This document shows positions 25,732 to 34,563 of a stretch of 64,000 bases of DNA, in pieces. Origin of the DNA: Bryobacteraceae bacterium (GTDB taxonomy: Bacteria > Acidobacteriota > Terriglobia > Bryobacterales > Bryobacteraceae); the NCBI GenBank assembly GCA_019187195.1, contig JABAQT010000011.1:1-64000 (forward strand), read 5' to 3'. Both the position numbers and the translations under genes were made by a program. The notes under the pieces were generated by a model. The model searched no databases. It saw only the letters and a program-made list of their open reading frames with translations, and had not been told where the DNA came from. Positions within the stretch are counted from its first letter, which is position 1, and every line of letters begins with the position of its first letter.

Positions 25732-26745
25732 ATGCTTACACCTCCGCCTACACCTGTACGCTTTCTGCAAGCACTCAGCGGCCATCAGCAAACTTCCGCC
25801 CTCAAGTGCGCCGTTGAACTGGAGTTGTTCACCGCCATCGCCGCCGGACACAGGACCGTGGCGGCGCTCAGCGAACACTGTCACGCTTCGCCGAAAGGCA
25901 TCCGCGTCCTGTGCGACTATCTCACCGTCCACCAGTTCCTCACCAAGGAAAACGGTCATTACGCGTTGACTGCCGACAGCGCCGTTTTCCTCGATCACGC
26001 TTCGCCCGCCTACCTGGGCGGAATCACCGCGATGATCGCCGGCCCCACCCTCAGACAAGCCTTCGAGGATCTGTTACCCGTCGTGCGCAAGGGCGGGACG
26101 GTGCTCAACGGCGAGGGTGGTTCCATGTCGCGTGAGAACCCTGTCTGGAAGGACTTTGCGCGCTCCATGGGAGCGATGATGATGCCTGCCGCCAACTGGA
26201 TCGCCCAAAGCCTCAAAGCGAGCGAAGGCGCGCCGATGAAAGTCCTCGACCTTGCCGCCGGTCACGGCATGTTCGGCATCACCATCGCCCGCGCCAATCC
26301 TAAAGCCTCCATCCATGCGGTGGACTGGGCTTCCGTGCTCGACATCGCCCGGGAACACGCGGTGAGCGCCGGAGTCGCGAACCGCTGGCACGCCATCGCC
26401 GGCAGCGCGTTCGAAGTCGAATTCGGCGGGGATTACGATGCCGTCCTTATCACCAACTTCCACCACCACTTCAACCCCTCCGTCATCGAGACGCTGATGC
26501 GGAAGGTGCGCGCCGCGCTCAAGCCGGACGGCGTCGCCGTCACTTTTGAATTTGTTCCCAACGATGACCGCGTCACTCCTCCCGAGGCCGCGGCCTTCGC
26601 CATGATCATGCTCGCCACCACCGCCGAGGGCGACGCCTACACGTTCGCGGAATACGAACGGATGTACCGCGACTGCGGCTTCACGCGAAATGAGTTGCAC
26701 CGGCTCGAACAATCGCCCGGAGCGGTGATCCTTTCGCGCCGTTAA
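25732..26745 (+). CDS. SAM-dependent methyltransferase with N-terminal winged-helix dimerisation domain
   Basis: This 337-residue protein has an N-terminal region typical of O-methyltransferase dimerisation domains (ALKCAVELELFTAIAAGHRTVAALSEHCHASPKGIRVLCDYL). A Rossmann domain follows, with motif I VLDLAAGHGMFGITIAR, then VDWASVLDIAREHA, DAVLITNFHHHFN and LKPDGVAVTFEF. It likely methylates a small molecule; the acceptor cannot be deduced. No biosynthetic cluster surrounds it. It lies 85 bp after glcD on the same strand and may have its own promoter. Confidence 0.82.
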   Translation: MLTPPPTPVRFLQALSGHQQTSALKCAVELELFTAIAAGHRTVAALSEHCHASPKGIRVLCDYLTVHQFLTKENGHYALTADSAVFLDHASPAYLGGITAMIAGPTLRQAFEDLLPVVRKGGTVLNGEGGSMSRENPVWKDFARSMGAMMMPAANWIAQSLKASEGAPMKVLDLAAGHGMFGITIARANPKASIHAVDWASVLDIAREHAVSAGVANRWHAIAGSAFEVEFGGDYDAVLITNFHHHFNPSVIETLMRKVRAALKPDGVAVTFEFVPNDDRVTPPEAAAFAMIMLATTAEGDAYTFAEYERMYRDCGFTRNELHRLEQSPGAVILSRR

Positions 26746-26842
26746 ACACGCGCGGCTCGAAGCAAGGAACATTCGGACCGTCCACGCGATAGGCTGCCTG
26801 CCCCGTGGCCCTCTCAAGCAAAATTGCCACGGACATCATATC

Positions 26843-28285
26843 TTGAGAGGGAGGTTCACCATTCCGAAATCTGTACAACTCCACGCCGGAACAGGGCGAT
26901 GCGACATCACGCCGGCGCCGGGAACTCCCCAGGGCGGCTGGGGAGCGCAGACCCATCAGCGCGGGCTTCGAGCCGACATGCCCTTCTACGCCACCGCATT
27001 GGTGCTTGAATCGGGAGAGGAGCGCGCCGCCATTGTCGAAGCCGATGCCATCGGCTTTGATACGGAGTGGACCGAACGCATCCTCGCCGCTATCACGGAC
27101 CTCACGGGCTTTCCCCGCCGGCAAATCCGCTTCTCCTCGAGCCACACGCACTCCGGTCCCAATACGTTCCGCCTCGCCACCATCAGCGAGGGGCTCGACA
27201 TGGCGCTCAGCTACCTCGAATCCCTCCCCCACCGCATCGCTTCCGCGGTCTGGCAGGCAGGGCGCAATCTCAAACCCGTCCGCGTCGCCGCCGGCCAGGG
27301 ATCCTGCGATATCAATGTCAACCGCCGCTTCCGCGATGCCGGGCACGGTATTGTCGTCGGACGCAACTGGAGCGGTCCGGCCAACCGCGCCGTCGGGGTG
27401 GTTCGCTTCGATGACCTCGATGAACGCCCCGTCGCCACCCTGCTCCATTACGCCTGTCACGGCACCACCATGGGGTGGCAGACGCAACTGTTTACGCCGG
27501 ATTTTCCAGGCCCGGCGCGCCAGGTGGTCGAGCGTGAACTCGGGGGTACGTGCCTCTTCCTCCAGGGCGCCTGCGCAAATCTTACTCCCCGCCGCGGCTT
27601 CACGGGCGATTGCGCGGTGTACCGCAAATTGGGAACCATACTCGGACTCGAAGCCGCGCGCGTCGCCTGGAACATCGAGACTCTTCCGCGCGATGAACGC
27701 CTGACCGGCGTGCAGGCCTCCGGGGCGCCCATCGCCATCTATGAGGATGCGCCCGTGGATCCCGGACCCCAACCGCTCCGCGTCGCGCAGCGCTCCATTG
27801 CCCTCCCCGCCAGGAAGTTCGACCCCCCCGAGGAGTTGGAAGCGCGCGCGGCCGCCCTCCGCTCGCGGATGAACAGCCTCCGGAACGAGGGCGGCAGCCC
27901 CGATGAGATCCGCGCCGCCACCGCGCAAGCGACGCAAGCCGGATGGCGCGCCGAGTATGCGCGCAACTATTACGGACGTGAAACCATTCCCTGGGAACTG
28001 ATGGCCATCACCATCGGCTCTTCCATCGCCCTGGTCTCCGTACCCGGCGAGCCGTTCACGGAAACGGCGATGGAGATTGCCTCCCGCTCTCCCTATCCGC
28101 ACACGTTTGTCTCCGGGTATTCAAACGGCGGCTTCGGCTACATCCCCACCGCTCAGGCCTTCGCCGAAGGCGGCTACGAAACCGAGGCCACGCCGTTCTC
28201 CGCCACGGCCGCGGACGTGTTGGCCGGGGAGGCGGTTCGATTGTTACGGGAGATGGCGGCGGCGCCGGCCGGCCGGCAACATTGA
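26843..28285 (+). CDS. Neutral/alkaline non-lysosomal ceramidase N-terminal-domain-like protein
   Basis: The frame encodes about 480 residues resembling the N-terminal domain of neutral ceramidases: GRCDITPAPG, ALVLESGEERAAIVEADAIGF, FSSSHTHSGPN, LLHYACHGTTMG, CLFLQGACANLTPR and FVSGYSNGGFGYIPT. Histidines of the ceramidase-type zinc site are present. No signal peptide is visible, so it may be cytosolic, unlike true ceramidases. Such proteins are common in Acidobacteria and Planctomycetes and their substrates are mostly unknown. The start is unclear: TTG 26843 opens the frame, but GAGAGGGAGG (26845-26854) is ideally placed only for an in-frame ATT at 26861. A Tat-exported oxidoreductase follows by 13 bp. 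Confidence 0.8.
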   Translation: MRGRFTIPKSVQLHAGTGRCDITPAPGTPQGGWGAQTHQRGLRADMPFYATALVLESGEERAAIVEADAIGFDTEWTERILAAITDLTGFPRRQIRFSSSHTHSGPNTFRLATISEGLDMALSYLESLPHRIASAVWQAGRNLKPVRVAAGQGSCDINVNRRFRDAGHGIVVGRNWSGPANRAVGVVRFDDLDERPVATLLHYACHGTTMGWQTQLFTPDFPGPARQVVERELGGTCLFLQGACANLTPRRGFTGDCAVYRKLGTILGLEAARVAWNIETLPRDERLTGVQASGAPIAIYEDAPVDPGPQPLRVAQRSIALPARKFDPPEELEARAAALRSRMNSLRNEGGSPDEIRAATAQATQAGWRAEYARNYYGRETIPWELMAITIGSSIALVSVPGEPFTETAMEIASRSPYPHTFVSGYSNGGFGYIPTAQAFAEGGYETEATPFSATAADVLAGEAVRLLREMAAAPAGRQH

Positions 28286-28298
28286 AAGGAGCAACTAC

Positions 28299-29516
28299 AT
28301 GGATTCGCACTTCACCCGCCGTAATTTTCTGGCCGGGTCCACGGCGGCGGCGCAATGCGCTGCTGCCCAAACGCTCATCGGAGAACGGGCTACACCGAAA
28401 ACGCTGCGTATCGGCGTCGTGGGCGGAGGCTTCGGCTCGTCATTCCAGTGGCATCTGCACCCCAGGTGCAAAGTCACCGCGGTGTGCGACATCCGCCCGG
28501 ACCGCTTACAGCGCCTCTCGGAAGTCTACCGCTGCGGCAATACCTATAAGAACTTCCGGGAAATGCTGAAGCATCCGGAACTCGACGCGGTCGCCGTGTT
28601 CACTCCCCTCCCTCTGCACGTGTGGATGGATATCGAATCGCTCAAGGCGGGCAAGCACGTCATCAGCGCCGTGCCCGCGGGCATGTCGATCGAAGAACTC
28701 GAGCGCCTCCTCGAGGCGGTGAAAAGCACCGGCCTCAAGTACATGATGGCGGAGACCAGCTACTACCGCCCGGAGATCATCACCGCCCGCCAGTGGGCCC
28801 GTGAAGGAAGTTTCGGAACCATCTTCTACACCGAAGCCGAATACCACCATGAAGGACTCATCCCCCTCATGTTCGACGACCGCGGCTTTCCCACGTGGCG
28901 TCACGGCCTGCCCCCGATGCACTACCCCACGCACTGCACCGGCATGGTGATCCCCGTCACCGGCGAACGTCTGACCGAGGTCACCGCCATCGGCTGGGGT
29001 GACCGGCATGAAGTCCTGCAGACCAACCAATACAACAATCCCTTCTGGAACACCACCGGCTTCTTCAAAACCTCCGGCGGGCATTCGAGCCGCATCTCCG
29101 TTTTCTGGCACGTCGCCGCCGGCGGAGTCGAGCGCTCAGGCTTCTATGGCGACCGTATGTCTTTCATCATGGCCCGCCCCGAGCGTTCTCCGAACACAAA
29201 GGTGACCATCAGCAAGGATGGCAAGACGGTGATCGACGCCAACGGTTATCCCGAGGGCGACGTGAAGATCACCGCCTTCAACCAGCCGAACCATTTCGAA
29301 CTGCTTCCCGCGCCTCTGCGCGTCCCAAGCGGGCACGGCGGATCGCACACCTTCCTCACTCACGAGTTCGTGAGCGCGGTGACCGAAGACCGCATGCCGG
29401 CCGTGAACGTCTGGGAAGCCATCGCTTACACCGTTCCCGGCATCATCGCCCATCAGTCGGCGCTCCGCGGCGGCGTCACCATGAAGATCAAGGATTACGG
29501 CAAGGCCCCGGCCTAG
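28299..29516 (+). CDS. Gfo/Idh/MocA-family oxidoreductase, Tat-exported
   Basis: From ATG 28299 (AAAGGAG 8 bp upstream) the protein has 405 residues. A twin-arginine leader (FTRRNFLAGSTAAAQCA) is followed by an NAD(P)-binding fold (LRIGVVGGGFGSSFQWHLHPRCKVTAVCDIRPDRL, DAVAVFTPLPLHVWMDIESLKAGKHVISAVPAG) and the family's C-terminal alpha/beta domain. It would act in the periplasm with a tightly bound dinucleotide, on a sugar or polyol-like substrate. It follows the ceramidase-like gene by 13 bp, suggesting joint expression. Its stop is 15 bp from the convergent YetF-like gene. Confidence 0.85.
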   Translation: MDSHFTRRNFLAGSTAAAQCAAAQTLIGERATPKTLRIGVVGGGFGSSFQWHLHPRCKVTAVCDIRPDRLQRLSEVYRCGNTYKNFREMLKHPELDAVAVFTPLPLHVWMDIESLKAGKHVISAVPAGMSIEELERLLEAVKSTGLKYMMAETSYYRPEIITARQWAREGSFGTIFYTEAEYHHEGLIPLMFDDRGFPTWRHGLPPMHYPTHCTGMVIPVTGERLTEVTAIGWGDRHEVLQTNQYNNPFWNTTGFFKTSGGHSSRISVFWHVAAGGVERSGFYGDRMSFIMARPERSPNTKVTISKDGKTVIDANGYPEGDVKITAFNQPNHFELLPAPLRVPSGHGGSHTFLTHEFVSAVTEDRMPAVNVWEAIAYTVPGIIAHQSALRGGVTMKIKDYGKAPA

Positions 29517-29531
29517 TGGCGGCGAACCGTC

Positions 29532-30119
29532 TCAGGGCTGGAGCCGCGCCTTGATCTCCGCCAGTTCCACCCCCAGGCGATCCAGTTTCGCGATCAGTTC
29601 CGCCTGGCGCCGGTCCTCGAGAAGCGGCTGCTTACCCGTGAAACACAGTACGCCTGTCGGCTCGATGGCGCATTCATCCACTTCGTTCAACGAGCGGAAA
29701 CCCTGCCGCCGCGCCGCCGCCTCGAGATCATGGACGCTCATCATCTCCCTCGCCAGCGCCCGCCGCAGGACCTTTCCATGCTCCACCAGGACGGTCGAGC
29801 GCCCGGCCAGCAGTTCATCGAGGCGGCGGTGGCCGAACACGAACCGCACAATCAGATAGTTGGCGCCGAGCAGCGTGATCGCCCCGATGATGCCCCCGAG
29901 CAGCGTATTGTCGTCTCCGATGATGGCGTTTTGCACGGTGTTCGACAGCGTCAGCAACACGACCAGGTCAAACGGATTCAGTTGCGCCAACTCGCGTTTT
30001 CCGAATACGCGCAGCAATACGATGAGAGCGAAATAGACAATCAAGGCGCGCAGGATTTTCTCCATCAGCGGAACCTTGAGGACGAAGAGGTCGGTGAGAA
30101 TGGACGGTAGTGTGGCCAT
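29532..30119 (-). CDS. DUF421 / YetF-type membrane protein
   Basis: The 195-residue protein has an N-terminal three-helix membrane region (LIVYFALIVLLRVFGKRELAQLNPFDLVVLLTLSNTVQNAIIGDDNTLLGGIIGAITLLGANYLI) and a soluble C-terminal DUF421 domain (VLVEHGKVLRRALAREMMSVHDLEAAARRQGFRSLNEVDECAIEPTG). The family includes B. subtilis YetF and spore-germination-related YrbG; the function is unknown. A short C-terminal coiled-coil-like stretch (ELIAKLDRLGVELAEIKARL) is added. It is divergent from the DUF362 gene. Confidence 0.85.
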   Translation of the reverse strand: MATLPSILTDLFVLKVPLMEKILRALIVYFALIVLLRVFGKRELAQLNPFDLVVLLTLSNTVQNAIIGDDNTLLGGIIGAITLLGANYLIVRFVFGHRRLDELLAGRSTVLVEHGKVLRRALAREMMSVHDLEAAARRQGFRSLNEVDECAIEPTGVLCFTGKQPLLEDRRQAELIAKLDRLGVELAEIKARLQP

Positions 30120-30208
30120 AGGGAGCTTCTAGGGATTGTCCCGCTTTTCACCGCCCGGCGGCCCTCTCGATCCCGGTTGCCTTGAGCCGGTTGCGTTAAG
30201 ATGAAGCC

Positions 30209-31333
30209 ATGACACGCCGCGAACTGCTTGCGCTGGCCGGAGCTGCCGCCCCCATGCTGGCGGCCAGGAGCGCCCCCACCGCTCCGGTTTCCATTGCCAA
30301 GGTTCCTTCTTATAACGAAGACCTGGTTGCGGTATTCACGAAAATGTTCGACCAGATCGGCGGCGCCGGCCGGCTGGTGAAGAATAAGACGGTGACCGTT
30401 AAGCTGAACCTCACCGGGAGCCCGGGGCTGCGTTTTCAAGGCAAGCCGCTCGGCCTCACCCACTACTCTCATCCTAAGACCGCCTCGGCGATGGCCTACG
30501 TCCTGCACCGCGCGGGAGCGAAACGGATCCGCTTCACCGAGAGCGCCTGGGCTACCGCGGGCCCGCTCGAGGACTATCTGCTCGATTCCGGCTGGAACGT
30601 CCGCCAGTTGCTGGCGGCGGCGCCGAATATCGAGTTTGAAAACACCAACGGCCTTGGAAAAGGCAAACAGTACCACCGCTTCCCCGTCCCCGGCGGAGGA
30701 TTGATCTTCCCCGCCTATCAACTGAATCACGCCTATGCCGACACCGATGTCTTCATGTCCATGGCGAAGTTGAAGAATCATGAGACCTGCGGCGTCACCC
30801 TGGCCATGAAGAACATCTTCGGCATCACCCCGGCCTCCATCTACGGCGACGACGCCGGAAAGGATGAGCCGAACGAGCGGCCCTCGAAGGGACGCGGCGA
30901 AGTCTGCCACTTCGGAAAACGGCAGCCGGCTTCCTGTGCCCCTTCCGAAATCGACCCCCACTCGAATCGCGAATCCACCTATCGCATGCCGCGCATCGTC
31001 GCCGAACTCGTGGCCGCCCGCCCCATTCACATCTCTTTCATTGACGGCGTCGAAACCATGTCCGGCGGCGAGGGCCCCTGGATCCGGCGCGAACTGGCGC
31101 ATGTCAAACCGGGCGTCATGATCTTGGGCACAAATCCGGTCACCACGGACTCGGTGGCAACCGCCGTCATGGGCTATGATCCACGCGCCGGCAAGGGAAC
31201 AGCCCCGTTCCAGCGCTGCGACAACTCGCTGGTTCTGGCGGAATCCCTGGGCGTGGGAACCACGGACCTGAACAACATCGAAGTGGCCGGAGCCAGGATA
31301 GGGGACGCCGTGTTCAAGTTCCCCGGCGCCTAA
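30209..31333 (+). CDS. DUF362 domain protein, Tat-exported
   Basis: The 374-residue protein begins with a Tat-like leader (MTRRELLALAGAAAPMLAARS). DUF362 features are visible: VTVKLNLTGSPG, THYSHPKTASAMAYVLHRAGAKRIRFTESA, MAKLKNHETCGVTLAMKNIFGI, HISFIDGVETMSGGEGPW and ILGTNPVTTDSVATAVMGYDP. The Cys-rich ferredoxin part found in some relatives is missing. Function is not established for this exported form. It stands alone between the YetF-like gene and the cdaA operon. Confidence 0.8.
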   Translation: MTRRELLALAGAAAPMLAARSAPTAPVSIAKVPSYNEDLVAVFTKMFDQIGGAGRLVKNKTVTVKLNLTGSPGLRFQGKPLGLTHYSHPKTASAMAYVLHRAGAKRIRFTESAWATAGPLEDYLLDSGWNVRQLLAAAPNIEFENTNGLGKGKQYHRFPVPGGGLIFPAYQLNHAYADTDVFMSMAKLKNHETCGVTLAMKNIFGITPASIYGDDAGKDEPNERPSKGRGEVCHFGKRQPASCAPSEIDPHSNRESTYRMPRIVAELVAARPIHISFIDGVETMSGGEGPWIRRELAHVKPGVMILGTNPVTTDSVATAVMGYDPRAGKGTAPFQRCDNSLVLAESLGVGTTDLNNIEVAGARIGDAVFKFPGA

Positions 31334-31408
31334 GACGCGCGTTGCGCGCCACAATTATCCTCCACACCCCAGCCACGCTGTAAACTGGTTATACTCGAAG
31401 GCTTTTGC

Positions 31409-32224
31409 GTGGCATACCTGTTCAAGTTGCCGGGTTTTAGTGTCACCGCGGTGATCGACATCGTGTGCGTGGCCTTCCTTGTGTATCAGGCCATCCTCAT
31501 CGTGCGCGGCCGCCGCGCCGCCCACATCCTGACCGGAATCGGCGTCTTGTGCCTCGTCTATCTCGTCTCCGTCTGGGCGCACCTCGAGTTGCTGCGCGCG
31601 CTTCTCGCCACCCTGGCGCCCTATACAGCCTTCGGCGTCATCGTCATGTTCCAGTCCGAGTTGCGGCGCATGCTGGCCCGCATTGGACGGCGCGGCTACT
31701 TCAGCACCGGAACTCAGTTACAGCGCCGCGAATCACTCGAGGAATTGCTCCTCGCGGTCCAGCAACTGGCGCAGGACAAGACAGGCGCCCTGGTCATCCT
31801 GGAACGCGAGATCGGGTTGCGGACCTTCATCGAGAGCGGCGTCCTGCTTGACGCTCAACTCTCGCGCGACCTGCTGCTGACGATTTTCGAGAAGGGCGCC
31901 GTGCTGCATGACGGCGCGGTCATCGTCCAGGGGGATCGCATTGCCGCCGCCGCCTGCTTCCTCCCCCTGACCATGAACCCCCTGTCGCGGAACCTCGGAA
32001 CCCGCCATCGCGCCGCCGTCGGCGTCACCGAGGAAACGGATTGCATGGCCGTGATCGTCTCCGAGGAGACGGGCCACATCTCCGTCGCCATGGGCGGCGA
32101 AATCATCTCGAGGATTACGCTCGATGAATTGCGCGATCGAATCGCCGATGCTCTCGGCTTCGGAGCCAAAGCCAAGCTGGCGCAGGCGGCGGCAAAGAAA
32201 TTGAGACAGGCGGAGGGCGCATGA
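31409..32224 (+). CDS. cdaA: Diadenylate cyclase CdaA (c-di-AMP synthase)
   Basis: The 271-residue protein has three N-terminal membrane helices (about 11-32, 38-56, 62-82) and a DAC domain. The two catalytic motifs are present: HDGAVIV at 167-173 (DGA) and GTRHRAAVG at 197-205 (RHR). It joins two ATP molecules to make cyclic di-AMP, a second messenger for potassium, osmotic and cell-wall control. The start is GTG 31409 with GAAGG 8 bp before it. cdaR overlaps by 4 bp and glmM follows, the conserved cdaA-cdaR-glmM operon well known in Firmicutes. Confidence 0.95.
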   Translation: MAYLFKLPGFSVTAVIDIVCVAFLVYQAILIVRGRRAAHILTGIGVLCLVYLVSVWAHLELLRALLATLAPYTAFGVIVMFQSELRRMLARIGRRGYFSTGTQLQRRESLEELLLAVQQLAQDKTGALVILEREIGLRTFIESGVLLDAQLSRDLLLTIFEKGAVLHDGAVIVQGDRIAAAACFLPLTMNPLSRNLGTRHRAAVGVTEETDCMAVIVSEETGHISVAMGGEIISRITLDELRDRIADALGFGAKAKLAQAAAKKLRQAEGA

Positions 32225-32877
32225 TCCGCCTGCTCACGGAGAATCTCGGGCTGAAGATCCTCTCGCTCGCCGTGGCGTTGCTGCTGTGGCTGGCGACGGT
32301 CGGCGAACCGGACATGACCACCACCATCGCCGTGCCCGTGCAGTACCGCAATACCCCCGTCAATTTCGAGATCAGCTCCGACCTGATCGACTCCGCGTTC
32401 GTCGAGATGAAGGGATCGAGCGGGCGGTTGAGCCGGCAGAATCTCGCCAACAACGCCGTGATCGTGGTGGATCTCTCGGGAGTCCGGCGTCCCGGTGACC
32501 ACACCTTCTCCATCCAGGCGGATAACGTCAAACTGCCGCCCGGCGTGGCCTTCCTGCGCGCCGTGCCGAGCCAGTTGCGGTTGCGCCTCGAGCCGAGAGT
32601 GATGCGCGACGTCCCCGTGGTCGTGCGCTATGCCGGCCCCATTCCCGACGGCTATACCATCGCGCGGCAGGAGGTCTCCCCTTCGACTATACGCATCGTC
32701 GGTCCGGAAAGCCGAGTGAACGCCATTTCCCGCGTACAGTCGGATCCCCTCGAACTCAGCCGCGGCGAGGAAGAGCAGACCTTTCATGTCCACCCCTTCG
32801 CCGGCGACCCTCAGGTTCGAGTCGAGCCGACGGATTTGGTGGTTACGGTTAAGGTTGGACTGGCAAAAACCCGATAG
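32221..32877 (+). CDS. cdaR: CdaR / YbbR-like regulator of the diadenylate cyclase
   Basis: The 218-residue protein has one N-terminal membrane segment (LGLKILSLAVALLLWLATVG) followed by extracytoplasmic YbbR repeats: VPVQYRNTPVNFEISSDLIDSAFVEMKGS, VIVVDLSGVRRPGDHTFSIQADNVKLPPGV and MRDVPVVVRYAGPIPDGYTIARQEVSPSTIRIVGPESRVNAI. In Firmicutes CdaR binds CdaA and tunes its activity. The 4-bp overlap with cdaA and 18-bp gap to glmM support the same complex here. Confidence 0.92.
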   Translation: MIRLLTENLGLKILSLAVALLLWLATVGEPDMTTTIAVPVQYRNTPVNFEISSDLIDSAFVEMKGSSGRLSRQNLANNAVIVVDLSGVRRPGDHTFSIQADNVKLPPGVAFLRAVPSQLRLRLEPRVMRDVPVVVRYAGPIPDGYTIARQEVSPSTIRIVGPESRVNAISRVQSDPLELSRGEEEQTFHVHPFAGDPQVRVEPTDLVVTVKVGLAKTR

Positions 32878-32895
32878 TTTGAGAGAGGAGCGCCG

Positions 32896-34251
32896 GTGCC
32901 AAGGCAACTATTCGGAACGGACGGAATTCGGGGAGTGGCGGGAGAATACCCGCTCGACGCCGCTACGGTTCATGCGGTGGGAGCCGCGTTGGGGAAATGG
33001 GCCGCCGGCATCCACGGGCGGGGAAGCGAAATCCTCATCGGGATGGACACGCGCGAATCCGGACCGTGGCTCGCATCGCGCGCCGCCGCCGGCATCCGGC
33101 AATCCGGAGCGGTCGTCCGCTTTGCCGGCCTCGTCACCACGCCAGGCGTGGCCCATCTCACGCGCAGCCGCGATTTCGTCGCCGGGGTGATGATTTCCGC
33201 CTCCCACAACCCTTATCGCGACAACGGCATCAAAGTTTTCGACCACTCCGGCTACAAGCTTCCCGATGAAGTCGAACATGCCCTCGAACAGGAAATTCTG
33301 ACCCTCCGCGACTCCGCCCCCGAAAAAGCAGAACCATGCCTCGAGGTCAGCCACGGCCTCGATCAGGCATATCTGGACTATCTCGCTTCCACCTTCCCCC
33401 GCCGTCTCGACGGGATGAAACTGGTGTTGGACTGCGCCAATGGCGCGGCGGTCAACCTGGCGCCGCGTCTGTTCCGCACCCTCGGAGCCGAAGTCATCGA
33501 AACCGGCTGCGCACCGGATGGCCGTAATATCAACCTCGACTGCGGAGCCCTTCACGTCGAAGGCCTCCGCAAGGCTGTCCTCTCTTCCGGCGCTTCCGCC
33601 GGCCTCGCCTTTGACGGCGATGCCGACCGCGCGATTCTCGTGTCCGCTGCGGGCCGTATCGTGGATGGCGATGCCATGCTGTTGATCGCGGCCGATGCTC
33701 TCCTGCGGAGGGGAAAGCTCACGGACCACCACGGAGAACCGGTGGTCGTGGCGACGGTGATGTCGAACTACGGTCTCGAGGAGGCGCTGAACGCTCGTGG
33801 AGTGAAACTCGTCCGCGCACCAGTCGGGGACAAGTACGTTCTCGAGGAGATGATCCGCCGCGGCGCTCCCCTGGGGGGCGAACAGTCCGGCCATGTCATC
33901 TTTCATGAACACGCTACGACGGGCGACGGCATGCTGACCGCCCTCGCCGTGCTCGATGCCGTGCGCGAATCCGGACGCGGCCTCGATGACCTGTCATCCG
34001 GCTTGAAGGTCTACCCGCAACTGCTGGTCAACGTCCGCGTCCGCGAGAGACGCCCCCTCGAGGGCATGACTTCCGTGCAGCAGGAAATTCAGGCCGCCAT
34101 GCGCGACTTCGACGGACTGGGGCGTGTTCTCGTCCGCTTTTCCGGAACCGAACCCCTCGCCCGCGTCATGGTGGAAGGCCCTCAACTCGAGCGGGTCGAA
34201 CACTACGCCGGCCGCATCGCAAAAGCCATACAGTTGGAATTGGGTGGTTAG
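32896..34251 (+). CDS. glmM: Phosphoglucosamine mutase GlmM
   Basis: The 451-residue protein starts at GTG 32896, with GAGAGGAG 5 bp upstream. It has the full phosphohexomutase layout: LFGTDGIRGVAGEYPL, active-site loop MISASHNPYRDNGIKVF with phospho-Ser103, metal loop FDGDADRAILV, substrate loop GGEQSGHVIF and phosphate-binding loop RFSGTEPLARVMVEG. It converts glucosamine-6-phosphate to glucosamine-1-phosphate for peptidoglycan and LPS. Linkage to cdaA/cdaR ties c-di-AMP to cell-wall precursor flow; GlmM inhibits CdaA in Firmicutes. Confidence 0.96.
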   Translation: MPRQLFGTDGIRGVAGEYPLDAATVHAVGAALGKWAAGIHGRGSEILIGMDTRESGPWLASRAAAGIRQSGAVVRFAGLVTTPGVAHLTRSRDFVAGVMISASHNPYRDNGIKVFDHSGYKLPDEVEHALEQEILTLRDSAPEKAEPCLEVSHGLDQAYLDYLASTFPRRLDGMKLVLDCANGAAVNLAPRLFRTLGAEVIETGCAPDGRNINLDCGALHVEGLRKAVLSSGASAGLAFDGDADRAILVSAAGRIVDGDAMLLIAADALLRRGKLTDHHGEPVVVATVMSNYGLEEALNARGVKLVRAPVGDKYVLEEMIRRGAPLGGEQSGHVIFHEHATTGDGMLTALAVLDAVRESGRGLDDLSSGLKVYPQLLVNVRVRERRPLEGMTSVQQEIQAAMRDFDGLGRVLVRFSGTEPLARVMVEGPQLERVEHYAGRIAKAIQLELGG

Positions 34252-34266
34252 TTGCCGTTATACCGG

Positions 34267-34295
34267 CCACAACGAGAATTATGTTCTCGTTGCGG
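34267..34295 (+). terminator. Hairpin downstream of glmM, possible terminator
   Basis: CAACGAGAA (34270-34278) and TTCTCGTTG (34284-34292) form a perfect 9-bp stem with a 5-nt loop (TTATG), extended by CC/GG after one mismatch. It begins 15 nt after the glmM stop. There is no T tract, so intrinsic termination is uncertain; it may instead protect mRNA ends. Confidence 0.4.
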
Positions 34296-34537
34296 GTTCA
34301 GGCGGCAGCCTTGAGGCCAACCGCTCACGGCAGTTCGCAGCGTTTCTCCGTTTTCTGAATATAGCCGAAGGGGCCGTTGAAGAGTGCCGGTATTTTCTGA
34401 TCCTCGCCAAGCCGGCCACGATGCTGGAGGAAGCGAGCAGGCTCCTCGGTGCGTGCACCTCAGCCATTCCGGCTTCCTCGACTTCTCGCTCCTGTCTTCC
34501 ATATCCCGAATGGATAGCAAGGCAAAACCTTGGCTAG
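34295..34537 (+). pseudogene. Remnant of a four-helix-bundle (23S rRNA intervening-sequence type) protein gene
   Basis: The frame reads GGSLEANRSRQFAAFLRFLNIAEGAVEECRYFLILAKPATMLEEASRLLGAC before losing similarity and stopping at 34537. This is the second half of the small four-helix-bundle family (a typical sequence has ...FxRFLxIAxGSxxExxxxLxLA...). The N-terminal helix and a start codon are absent, since the frame runs back into glmM. The rest of the 312-bp gap to the next gene holds only the hairpin at 34267-34295. Confidence 0.5.
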
Positions 34538-34563
34538 TTAGCCCCCGGCAGCAGGCGCTACCA

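Noticed and set aside
31390..31395. TATACT as -10 of a cdaA promoter
   Set aside because: The hexamer is good (5/6), but no -35 exists at 16-18 bp upstream, and it lies only 13 nt before the start codon.
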